In this document: piece after piece, positions 33,634-41,437 of the stretch | Layout of the letters: each line of letters starts with the position of its first letter | Position numbering within the stretch: the first letter of the stretch is position 1 | Assembly: GCF_012971725.1 (NCBI RefSeq) | Contig: NZ_CP048833.1 | Coordinates: 62,001-126,000, forward strand | Direction: 5' to 3' | Source of the DNA: Pseudomonas multiresinivorans | Lineage (GTDB): Bacteria > Pseudomonadota > Gammaproteobacteria > Pseudomonadales > Pseudomonadaceae | Length of the DNA stretch: 64,000 nucleotides | Translations under genes and position numbers: made by a program | Notes under the pieces: generated by a model | Told to the model about the DNA's origin: nothing | The model's input: the letters and a program-made list of their open reading frames with translations, nothing else | Databases searched by the model: none

Positions 33634-34256
33634 TGACCCTGCTCCTGCAGGCCGCCCTGGCCAGCGCCGAGGCCACCGTCAACCGTGTGTTGCGGCTCGA
33701 TGGCGTGGCGCTGAAGCGTCTCGGCCGGCTCGCCGGCAAGGTGCTGGAAGTGGACTGCCAGGCGCCCGCGCTCAGGCTGTTCATCCTGCCCGACGCCGAC
33801 GGCCTGCACCTGGCCGCGCACCACGAGGCCCAGCCCGACTGCACCCTGGTCGCGCCGGCCGGCAGCCTGCTGCAACTGGCACTGGCCAAGGACAAGACCC
33901 GCGTCCTGCACAGCCCGGAAGTGACCATGGGCGGCGACAGCGCGATGCTGCTGGAGCTGGCCGATATTCTCCAGAGCCTGGAGCTGGACTGGGAGTACGA
34001 AGTCTCCCGCTGGCTCGGTCCGGTGCCCGCGCACCTGCTCGGCGCGCGCCTGCGCGGCGGCATGGCCTGGGCCGGCGACAGCCTGGAAAGCCTGCGCCTG
34101 AGCCTCGCCGATTACCTCGCCGAGGAAAGCCGCAGCCTGGTCGGCCAGCACGAAGCCGAAGCACGCTTCGCCGAGCTGGACCAGTTGAAGATGTCCCTCG
34201 ACCGCCTCGACGCGCGGATCAACCGCCTGACCCAGAAGATCAAACCCGACGCATGA
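33633..34256 (+). CDS. ubiJ: UbiJ, ubiquinone biosynthesis accessory factor
   Basis: 207 residues. Contains an SCP2-like lipid-binding domain (LRLFILPDADGLHLAAHHEA), then a C-terminal helical region ending LDARINRLTQKIK. With UbiK it organises the soluble Ubi complex. The ATG overlaps the ubiE stop (TGATG), and its own stop overlaps the ubiB start (ATGA). Confidence 0.92.
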   Translation: MTLLLQAALASAEATVNRVLRLDGVALKRLGRLAGKVLEVDCQAPALRLFILPDADGLHLAAHHEAQPDCTLVAPAGSLLQLALAKDKTRVLHSPEVTMGGDSAMLLELADILQSLELDWEYEVSRWLGPVPAHLLGARLRGGMAWAGDSLESLRLSLADYLAEESRSLVGQHEAEARFAELDQLKMSLDRLDARINRLTQKIKPDA

Positions 34257-35860
34257 AGCTGCTCGCCTTCCGCCGCCTGCTGCGCATCCAGCGCGTAGCC
34301 ATCCGCTACCGTCTGGACGACATGGTCCTCGAACTGCCCTTCCTGCCCTGGTGGCTGCGCCTGCTCGGCGGCTTGCTGCCCTGGCGCTGGCTACCGCGCA
34401 AGCCGCTGGAGCTCAGCCGGGGGGCGCGTATCCGGCTTGCGCTGGAAGACCTCGGGCCGATCTTCATCAAGTTCGGCCAGATACTTTCCACGCGCCGTGA
34501 CCTGCTGCCCGACGACATCGCCCTGGAACTGGCCTTCCTTCAGGACAAGGTGCCGCCCTTCCCGCCGGAACAGGCCGTGGCACTCATCGAGCAGCAGCTC
34601 GGCGCGAAGATCGAGCAGGTGTTCTCCCGCTTCGAGCGCGAACCGCTGGCCTCCGCCTCGGTGGCGCAGGTACACACCGCGCAGCTGAAGAGCGGCGAGG
34701 AAGTGGTGGTGAAGGTCATCCGCCCGAACCTGGAGCCAGTTATCCGCTCCGACATCGCCTGGCTGCACATCCTCGCCCGCACCGCCGAGCGCATCTCCGC
34801 CGACGCCCGCCGCCTGCACCCGGCCGAAGTGGTCAGCGACTACGAGAAGACCATCTACGACGAGTTGGACCTGCTGCGCGAAGCGGCCAACTCCTCGCAG
34901 CTGCGGCGCAACTTCGAAGGCTCGCCGCTGCTCTACGTGCCCCAGGTCTACTGGGACTGGTGCCGCCCCAAGGTGCTGGTGATGGAGCGCATCTACGGCA
35001 TCCCGGTCACCGACCTGGAAACCCTGCGCGACCAGCGCACCGACTTCAAGGCACTGGCCGAACGTGGCGTGGAGATCTTCTTCACCCAGGTGTTCCGCGA
35101 CAGCTTCTTCCACGCCGACATGCACCCCGGCAACATCTTCGTCAGCACCCGCACGCCCTGGAGCCCGCAGTACATCGCGGTGGACTGCGGCATCGTCGGC
35201 AGTCTCACCGACGAGGACCAGGACTACCTGGCGCGCAACCTGATCGCCTTCTTCAAGCGCGACTACCGCAAGGTCGCCCAGTTGCACATCGACTCGGGCT
35301 GGGTGCCGGCGGAAACCAAGGTCAACGATTTCGAGGCGGCGATCCGCACCGTGTGCGAGCCGATCTTCGAGAAGCCGCTCAAGGACATCTCCTTTGGCCA
35401 GGTGCTGCTGCGCCTGTTCCAGACCGCGCGGCGCTTCAACATGGAAGTGCAGCCACAGCTGGTGCTGCTGCAGAAGACCCTGCTGAACATCGAAGGCCTG
35501 GGCCGCCAGCTCTACCCGGAGCTGGACCTGTGGACCACCGCGCAGCCCTTCCTGGAGCGCTGGATGCGAGATCGCGTCAGCCCCGGCACGCTGCTGCGCA
35601 ATGCCCAGCAGCACATCGAACAGTTGCCGCACCTGGCGCAGATGACCCGTGACACCCTGGAGCGCCTGTCCCGCGAGCCGCAACCCGAGGCACGTCTGAC
35701 CGGCGCCCAGGCCGGCATGGCCAGCGCCTGGCCGGCGCGACTGATCGGCGCAGTGCTGGTTGCCGGCGCCGCCGAAACCGGTCTGGCCACCCACTCCCTC
35801 GCGGCGTGGCCGGCCTGGGCGATGCTGGCCGGTGGTCTGTATCTGATTCTGCGCCGATAG
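34253..35860 (+). CDS. ubiB: UbiB, atypical kinase-like ubiquinone biosynthesis protein
   Basis: 535 residues. ADCK/UbiB fold: KxGQ motif in IFIKFGQILSTRRDLLPDDI, an Ala-rich loop (ASASVAQVH), catalytic region FFHADMHPGNIF, and metal-binding VDCGIVG. Two hydrophobic C-terminal helices (about 500-535) anchor it in the membrane. Has ATPase activity and may extract coenzyme Q intermediates from the bilayer. Start overlaps the ubiJ stop (ATGA). Confidence 0.95.
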   Translation: MKLLAFRRLLRIQRVAIRYRLDDMVLELPFLPWWLRLLGGLLPWRWLPRKPLELSRGARIRLALEDLGPIFIKFGQILSTRRDLLPDDIALELAFLQDKVPPFPPEQAVALIEQQLGAKIEQVFSRFEREPLASASVAQVHTAQLKSGEEVVVKVIRPNLEPVIRSDIAWLHILARTAERISADARRLHPAEVVSDYEKTIYDELDLLREAANSSQLRRNFEGSPLLYVPQVYWDWCRPKVLVMERIYGIPVTDLETLRDQRTDFKALAERGVEIFFTQVFRDSFFHADMHPGNIFVSTRTPWSPQYIAVDCGIVGSLTDEDQDYLARNLIAFFKRDYRKVAQLHIDSGWVPAETKVNDFEAAIRTVCEPIFEKPLKDISFGQVLLRLFQTARRFNMEVQPQLVLLQKTLLNIEGLGRQLYPELDLWTTAQPFLERWMRDRVSPGTLLRNAQQHIEQLPHLAQMTRDTLERLSREPQPEARLTGAQAGMASAWPARLIGAVLVAGAAETGLATHSLAAWPAWAMLAGGLYLILRR

Positions 35861-35943
35861 CCAGTCGCCCCGGTGGCTGGCACACTTGACCGCTATACAA
35901 AGTGGCTCTGGGCACCACGCGTGCCCGCTGTACGGAACCCGAG

Positions 35944-36357
35944 ATGAAAGACTGGCTGGACGAAATCAACTGGAATGCCGATGGACTGGTGCCGGCGATC
36001 GCCCAGGACCATCGCACCGGCCGCGTGCTCATGATGGCCTGGATGAACCGTGAGGCCCTCACCCTCACCGCCGCCGAAAACCGCGCCATCTACTGGTCGC
36101 GCTCGCGCGGCAAGCTCTGGCGCAAGGGCGAGGACTCCGGCCACGTGCAGAAGCTGCACGAGCTGCGCCTGGACTGCGACGCCGACGTGGTGATCCTGAT
36201 GGTCGAGCAGCTGGGCGGCATCGCCTGCCACACGGGCCGCGAGAGCTGCTTCTACCGGGTGTTCGAGAACGGCGCCTGGCAGACCGTCGACCCGGTCCTC
36301 AAGGACCCGGATGCCATCTACTCCCACGTAGGTACAGGAAAACCCCATGAGCACTGA
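35944..36357 (+). CDS. hisI: Phosphoribosyl-AMP cyclohydrolase
   Basis: 137 residues. Third step of histidine synthesis. Signature blocks: DGLVPAIAQDHRTGRVLMMA, then YWSRSRGKLWRKGEDSGHVQ, DCDADVVI and CHTGRESCFY with the zinc Cys residues. ATG chosen at CCGAGATGAAAG; an earlier in-frame ATG gives a non-homologous leader. Overlaps hisE by 11 bp. In E. coli HisI and HisE are fused; here they are separate. Confidence 0.96.
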   Translation: MKDWLDEINWNADGLVPAIAQDHRTGRVLMMAWMNREALTLTAAENRAIYWSRSRGKLWRKGEDSGHVQKLHELRLDCDADVVILMVEQLGGIACHTGRESCFYRVFENGAWQTVDPVLKDPDAIYSHVGTGKPHEH

Positions 36358-36685
36358 TACCCTCGCCCGTCTGGCGGAAGTCCTCGAAGCGCGCAAGAAT
36401 GCCGCACCGGACAGCTCCTACGTGGCCAGCCTGTATCACAAGGGCCTGAACAAGATCCTGGAGAAGGTTGGCGAGGAGTCGGTGGAAACCATTCTCGCCG
36501 CCAAGGACGCCGCCGCCAGCGGTGACTGCACGGACCTGATCTACGAAACGGCCGACCTCTGGTTCCACTCCCTGGTGATGCTCGCCGCCTTAGGCCAGCA
36601 CCCGCAGGCGGTAATGGACGAGCTGGACCGCCGCTTCGGCCTTTCCGGGCATGACGAAAAAGCCGCGCGCCAACCGTCGGCCTGA
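36347..36685 (+). CDS. hisE: Phosphoribosyl-ATP pyrophosphatase
   Basis: 112 residues. Second step of histidine synthesis, hydrolysing PR-ATP to PR-AMP. MazG-like helical fold with SYVASLYHKGLNKILEKVGE, EESVE and DLIYETADLWFHSLV carrying the Mg-binding Glu/Asp residues. ATG lies inside the end of hisI in another frame. tatA follows 25 bp later. Confidence 0.96.
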   Translation: MSTDTLARLAEVLEARKNAAPDSSYVASLYHKGLNKILEKVGEESVETILAAKDAAASGDCTDLIYETADLWFHSLVMLAALGQHPQAVMDELDRRFGLSGHDEKAARQPSA

Positions 36686-36709
36686 TACGAACAATTCGAG
36701 GAGAACAAG

Positions 36710-36958
36710 ATGGGCATCTTTGACTGGAAACACTGGGTCGTCATCCTGATCGTCGTGGTCCTGGTGTTCGGCACCAAGCGCCTGAAGAACCTCGGCTCGG
36801 ACGTCGGCGAAGCCATCAAGGGCTTCAAGAAGGCGATGAACACCGAGGAAGACGAGAAGAAGGACCCCAACGCCGCTGCCGGCAACCCGCCGCTGAACCA
36901 GCCGCACACCATCGACGCCCAGGCGCACAAGGTTGAAGAGCCGGCGCGCAAGGACTGA
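36710..36958 (+). CDS. tatA: TatA, twin-arginine translocase pore subunit
   Basis: 82 residues. Short N-terminal transmembrane helix (HWVVILIVVVLVFGTKRLKN), then the amphipathic helix (LGSDVGEAIKGFKKAM) and an acidic polar tail. Multiple TatA copies form the pore for folded, usually cofactor-containing, exported proteins. ATG with GAGGAGAACAAG upstream. First gene of tatABC. Confidence 0.96.
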   Translation: MGIFDWKHWVVILIVVVLVFGTKRLKNLGSDVGEAIKGFKKAMNTEEDEKKDPNAAAGNPPLNQPHTIDAQAHKVEEPARKD

Positions 36959-36961
36959 TTC

Positions 36962-37474
36962 ATGTTCGGTATCAGCTTCAGCGAACTGTTACTGGTAGGG
37001 CTCGTCGCCCTGCTGGTGCTCGGCCCCGACCGCCTGCCGGGCGCTGCGCGCACGGCGGGCCTGTGGATCGGCCGTCTAAAGCGCAGCTTCAACGCCATCA
37101 AGACGGAAGTTGAACGCGAGCTGGGCGCGGATGAAATCCGCCGCCAGCTGCACAACGAGCACATCCTGCAGATGGAACAGGAAGCCAAGAAGCTGATGGC
37201 GCCGCTGACCGACCTGCAGGAGCAGGCCCGGGAAACCTTCAATCCGCAGCAACAGCCGGCCCAGCCTGACGGCCAGGGCGCGCCTGCCGAGCCGCCCGCG
37301 GCGCCGAGCATCGCGCCCAATAGCCGCCTGAACAGCCTGCCGGGCGCGGGCCTCGCGCCCGCCACCCCGGAGGTTCCTGCCGCTGCACCGCAGGCGCCGG
37401 AAGCCGGCCAGCCGGCCCAACCGACCGCCGCGAGCCAGCCGCCCGCTTCGTCCGAGACGCCGCGTACCCCATGA
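36962..37474 (+). CDS. tatB: TatB, twin-arginine translocase receptor subunit
   Basis: 170 residues. N-terminus MFGISFSELLLVGLVALLVL with conserved Glu8 and the GPDRLPGAARTAG hinge, then an amphipathic helix and a long Pro/Ala-rich C-terminal tail (about 90-170) of low complexity. With TatC it forms the signal-peptide receptor. tatC starts in its stop codon (ATGA). Confidence 0.95.
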   Translation: MFGISFSELLLVGLVALLVLGPDRLPGAARTAGLWIGRLKRSFNAIKTEVERELGADEIRRQLHNEHILQMEQEAKKLMAPLTDLQEQARETFNPQQQPAQPDGQGAPAEPPAAPSIAPNSRLNSLPGAGLAPATPEVPAAAPQAPEAGQPAQPTAASQPPASSETPRTP

Positions 37475-38265
37475 GCGCCGAAAAACCCGACCAGCCCGAA
37501 CATGACCAGGAAATGCCCCTGGTCTCACACCTGACCGAGCTGCGCACGCGACTGCTGCGCTGCGTGATCGCGATCTTCGTGATCTTCATCGGCCTGCTGT
37601 ACTTCTCGCAGAAGATCTACGCGCTGGCCTCCGAGCCACTGCGGCGCTTCCTGCCCGAAGGCGCGACCATGATCGCCATCGATCCGGCGTCCGCCTTCCT
37701 CGCGCCCCTGAAGCTGACCATGATCGTCGCCGTCCTGCTGACCATGCCGATCATCCTCAGCCAGATCTGGGGCTTCATCGCCCCCGGCCTGTACAAGCAC
37801 GAGAAGCGCGTCGCCCTGCCGCTGCTGGCCTCCAGCATCGTGCTGTTCTACGCCGGCATGGCCTTCGCCTACTTCCTGGTGTTCCCGTTGATGTTCCACT
37901 TCTTCCTCGGCCAGGCCCCGGAAGGGGTGACGCCGATGACCGACATCAACAGCTACCTGGACTTCCTCACCCTGCTGTTCGCCTTCGGCGTGGCCTTCGA
38001 GATTCCCGTGGCCACCGTGCTGCTGGTGTGGATCGGGGTGGTCGACGTGGCCTACCTGAAGAAGATCCGTCCGTACGTGATCATCGGCTGCTTCGTGGTC
38101 GGCATGATCCTCACGCCGCCGGACCCGCTGTCGCAAACCCTCCTCGCGGTGCCGATGTGGCTGCTGTTCGAGGCCGGCGTGCTGTTCAGCCACCTGATCC
38201 GCAAGCGCGGCCCGGAAGAGGAAGAAGAGTCCAAGGGCGACCAGCCGCCGGCTACCCGCCCGTGA
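37471..38265 (+). CDS. tatC: TatC, twin-arginine translocase core subunit
   Basis: 264 residues, six transmembrane helices. Conserved blocks: MPLVSHLTELRTRLLRC, QIWGFIAPGLYKHEKR (periplasmic loop with the essential Pro), and FAFGVAFEIPV. Binds the twin-arginine motif. A polar C-terminal tail rich in Glu follows the last helix. The rsmE-like gene starts inside its stop (GTGA). Confidence 0.96.
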   Translation: MSAEKPDQPEHDQEMPLVSHLTELRTRLLRCVIAIFVIFIGLLYFSQKIYALASEPLRRFLPEGATMIAIDPASAFLAPLKLTMIVAVLLTMPIILSQIWGFIAPGLYKHEKRVALPLLASSIVLFYAGMAFAYFLVFPLMFHFFLGQAPEGVTPMTDINSYLDFLTLLFAFGVAFEIPVATVLLVWIGVVDVAYLKKIRPYVIIGCFVVGMILTPPDPLSQTLLAVPMWLLFEAGVLFSHLIRKRGPEEEEESKGDQPPATRP

Positions 38266-38969
38266 ACCTGCTGCTGCTCGACGACGCCGACTTCGTGGCG
38301 GCGGATCGCGTGATCCTGCGCGATCGCCGCCTGACCCACATGCAGGAAGTCCACCGCGCCGAAAGCGGCGACCGCATGCGCGTTGGCCGTCTCGGCGGCC
38401 TGATGGGCGAAGGCCGCCTGCTGCGCCTAGACGCCAACGAGGCCGAGTTGCAGGTGAGCTTCGACCAGGCGCCGCCGGCCAAGCTGCCGCTGACCCTGCT
38501 GCTCGCCCTGCCCCGCCCGAAGATGCTCCGCCGTGTGCTGCAGACCGTAGCCGCCATGGGCGTACCGCGCCTGGTGCTGCTCAACAGCTACCGGGTGGAA
38601 AAGAGCTTCTGGCAGACGCCCTTCCTAGAACCCGATGCCGTGCGCGAGCAGTTGATCCTCGGCCTCGAACAGGCACGCGACACCGTGCTGCCCGAGGTGA
38701 TCATCGAGAAGCGCTTCAAGCCCTTCGTCGAGGATCGCCTGCCCGCCCTGGCCGCCGGCAGTCTCGGCCTGATCGGCCACCCCGGCCCCTGGCCCGAGTG
38801 CCCGCGCGCGCTGAGCGAGCCGGTGACCCTCGCCATCGGCCCCGAAGGCGGCTGGATTCCCTACGAGGTCGAGAAGCTGCGCGAAGCCGGTCTGAACCCC
38901 GTGCAACTAGGCGAACGCATCCTGCGAGTCGAGACCGCCGTCACCGCGCTTCTGGCACGACTGTTCTAA
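38262..38969 (+). CDS. RsmE-like 16S rRNA (uracil-1498-N3) methyltransferase, tat-linked paralogue
   Basis: 235 residues from a GTG that overlaps the tatC stop (GTGA). SPOUT-family signs: an N-terminal PUA-like domain (about 1-70) and the C-terminal knot with AIGPEGGWIPYEVEKLREAG and LGERILRVETAVTALLA. Family enzymes methylate U1498 of 16S rRNA. A second RsmE lies at 55085-55804; which copy carries the housekeeping activity is unclear. Coupled to tatC only by position. Confidence 0.87.
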   Translation: MNLLLLDDADFVAADRVILRDRRLTHMQEVHRAESGDRMRVGRLGGLMGEGRLLRLDANEAELQVSFDQAPPAKLPLTLLLALPRPKMLRRVLQTVAAMGVPRLVLLNSYRVEKSFWQTPFLEPDAVREQLILGLEQARDTVLPEVIIEKRFKPFVEDRLPALAAGSLGLIGHPGPWPECPRALSEPVTLAIGPEGGWIPYEVEKLREAGLNPVQLGERILRVETAVTALLARLF

Positions 38970-39155
38970 GTTGAACTGGCGCAAAGCCAGTAACCACGCG
39001 GCCTCCAGCGTGAACCACCAGTCAGAAAAAGCACTCCGGAACTCTTCAGTTCCACGCTGTCGCGCCGATATCAGCGGTACCGGTCGTCCCCCACTCTGCG
39101 CATTTCCTGCTCAGCCATGCGTACCGGCCCCGTTCAATCCTGGAGCGCCGCCTTC

Positions 39156-41069
39156 ATGTTTCGCTGGTTCAACAACCTGACTGTCAAACTCAAACTCGCC
39201 GCAGGCTTCGGCCTGGTGCTGCTACTCACTCTGCTGATCGCCCTTACCGGCTGGATCAACCTGGGCAATGTGATTAGCCGAGGCGACAAGCTCGGCGAGA
39301 TTTCCGAGCTGATTGCGATCGCCAAGGATCTGCGTATCGCCCGCCTGAAATTCCAGTCCACCCGCGCTCCGGAAGACGCCAAGGCGGTGCTCGATACGCT
39401 GGACAAGCTGGACCAGCGCCACCGTGCGCTGAACGAGCGGTTCACCGAAGCCGAGGACCGCCGAGTCATCGACCAGCAGCATGACCTGAGCGTGGAGTAC
39501 CGCAAGCTGTACGCCCAGTTGCTGAAGTCCTTCGAAGAGCGCGACGCCGCCAAGCAGGTGCTGATCCAGGCTGCCGGCGCGGTCAGCGATGGCATGCAGA
39601 AGGCCGAGCAGAAGCTGGTCAACAGCGCCAGCGTGGAAAGCCTGCAACACCTGCAGGATCTCTCCGGCCTGGGCCGCGCGGTGATGCAGGCGCGCTTGCA
39701 GGTGATGGCCTACACCAGCACCGATGCGCAGAACCTGGAGCAGCCTGCCTTTGCCGCCCTGCAGAAGCTGATCGACGGCGTGAAGAGCGACATGAGCACC
39801 TCGCCGGCCGAGCTGAACGGCGAATTCCGCGCCACCCTCGATGCGCTGGAGACCTACCGCAACGCGCTGACCAACTACCGCAACGAGGTCAACGACAGCC
39901 AGGCCGCCCGCGACCGCATGCGCGACGCCGGCCAGCAGATCGAGAAGCTGAGCAACGAGCTGACATCCTCCCAGACCGCCAAGCGCGACGCCGGCGTCGC
40001 CCAGGCCAAGACCCTGCTGGGCCTGGCCGCGCTGATAGCCCTGGTGCTGGGCAGCATCGCCGCCTGGATCATCACCGCGCAGATCGTCAATCCGCTGCGC
40101 GACGTGCTGGGCCATGCCGAGCGTATCGCCGACGGCGACCTCAGCCGCGACATCCCCACCAATCGCCACGACGAGCTGGGCCAGCTGCAGAAGAGCATGC
40201 AACGCATGAATCTGTCCCTGCGCGAGCTGATCAGCCGCATCCACGACGGCGTGACACAGATCGCCAGTGCCGCCGAGGAACTGTCCGCGGTGACCGAGCA
40301 GACCAGCGCCGGGGTGAACAACCAGAAGACCGAGACCGACCAGGTCGCCACCGCCATGAACGAAATGGCCGCCACCGTGCAGGAAGTCGCGCGCAATGCC
40401 GAGGAAGCCTCCGAGGCTGCCTCCGCCGCCGACCGCCAGGCCCGCGACGGCGAAGGTGCGGTGAATGAGGCGGTGAACCAGATGGACCGCCTGGCCGGCG
40501 AAGTCGGCCGCACCAACGAATCGGTGCTCAAGCTCAAGCGCGAAAGCGAAAAGATCGGCAGCGTGCTGGACGTGATCAAGGCAGTCGCCGAGCAGACGAA
40601 CCTGCTGGCGCTCAACGCCGCCATCGAGGCCGCCCGCGCCGGCGACGCCGGGCGTGGTTTCGCCGTGGTGGCGGACGAGGTGCGTGGCCTCGCGCAGCGT
40701 ACCCAGTCCTCCACCGAGGAGATCGAGGAGCTGATCGCCGGCCTGCAGAGCGGTACCCAGCAGGCCGTGCAGATGATGGAGACCAGCCGCGACCTGACCG
40801 TCAGCACTGTCGACCTGACCCGCCGCGCCGGCGAGCGACTGGGCGCCATCACCCGCACCGTGTCGACCATTCAGTCGATGAACCAGCAGATCGCCGCCGC
40901 TTCCGAGCAGCAGAGTGCGGTGGCCGAGGAGATCAACCGCAGCGTGATGAACGTGCGCGACATTTCCGAGCAGACCGCCGCCGCCAGCGAGGAAACCGCC
41001 GCCTCCAGCGTCGAGCTGGCGCGCCTGGGCAACGAGCTGCAGGTGCTGGTCAGCCGCTTCCGCGTCTGA
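39156..41069 (+). CDS. Methyl-accepting chemotaxis protein (tandem copy 1)
   Basis: 637 residues. Cytoplasmic start MFRWFNNLTVKLKLAAGFGL, first transmembrane helix (about 12-33), a helical periplasmic sensor domain, second helix (about 285-310, LLGLAALIALVLGSIAAWII), HAMP, and the signalling domain with tip VAEQTNLLALNAAIEAARAG. Ends LQVLVSRFRV. The ligand is not known. Followed by a strong terminator, so it is separate from copy 2. Confidence 0.93.
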   Translation: MFRWFNNLTVKLKLAAGFGLVLLLTLLIALTGWINLGNVISRGDKLGEISELIAIAKDLRIARLKFQSTRAPEDAKAVLDTLDKLDQRHRALNERFTEAEDRRVIDQQHDLSVEYRKLYAQLLKSFEERDAAKQVLIQAAGAVSDGMQKAEQKLVNSASVESLQHLQDLSGLGRAVMQARLQVMAYTSTDAQNLEQPAFAALQKLIDGVKSDMSTSPAELNGEFRATLDALETYRNALTNYRNEVNDSQAARDRMRDAGQQIEKLSNELTSSQTAKRDAGVAQAKTLLGLAALIALVLGSIAAWIITAQIVNPLRDVLGHAERIADGDLSRDIPTNRHDELGQLQKSMQRMNLSLRELISRIHDGVTQIASAAEELSAVTEQTSAGVNNQKTETDQVATAMNEMAATVQEVARNAEEASEAASAADRQARDGEGAVNEAVNQMDRLAGEVGRTNESVLKLKRESEKIGSVLDVIKAVAEQTNLLALNAAIEAARAGDAGRGFAVVADEVRGLAQRTQSSTEEIEELIAGLQSGTQQAVQMMETSRDLTVSTVDLTRRAGERLGAITRTVSTIQSMNQQIAAASEQQSAVAEEINRSVMNVRDISEQTAAASEETAASSVELARLGNELQVLVSRFRV

Positions 41070-41082
41070 TCTTTCCGAGACG

Positions 41083-41113
41083 AAAAGGCCCGCGCAATGC
41101 GGGCCTTTTTTAT
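41083..41113 (+). terminator. Rho-independent terminator of chemoreceptor 1
   Basis: AAAAGGCCCGC and GCGGGCCTTTT pair across GCAAT and are followed by TTATTT. Confidence 0.93.
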
Positions 41114-41437
41114 TTCTCCCTGCCGGACATCGGTATCGGGGCTTCCCCGTCAGCTCTCCCCTGGGAGAGCTGAGGGCAATCCCGAATCTGTAGGAGCGAG
41201 CTTGCTCGCGAACAAACCCCGCTGCGGGATCAGTTCGCGAGCAAGCTCGCTCCTACAAGAACTCTCGCGCCGCGCGAGAAACCCGCGACGAATTCGCGCC
41301 TTCAGTTTCTGCAGCTCCCGCCGATAGCCTCTGACGCACGAAGATGCGTCCCGACAATTGCGCCTCGCCTCCGATCTTTTGTTGTTGCCTGCCACGGGCC
41401 GTCGATCCCGTGGCGACGCCTGCCTGGAGTATTCGAC
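41114..41437. other. Gap between the two chemoreceptor genes
   Basis: About 324 bases holding a REP doublet (41189-41257) and about 180 bases before the second receptor start, which must carry its promoter. No gene or clear promoter boxes are seen. Confidence 0.55.
41189..41257. repeat. REP doublet between chemoreceptor genes
   Basis: TGTAGGAGCGAGCTTGCTCG faces TTCGCGAGCAAGCTCGCTCC (followed by TACA) across a 22-base spacer with a CCCCGCTGCGGG mini-hairpin. Both arms are near-identical to the other copies in this window. Confidence 0.9.

Noticed and set aside
39038..39053. GGAACT-CTTC-AGTTCC hairpin between the rsmE-like gene and chemoreceptor 1
   Set aside because: A perfect 6-bp stem, but no T-run follows, so it cannot be called a terminator; may be chance.
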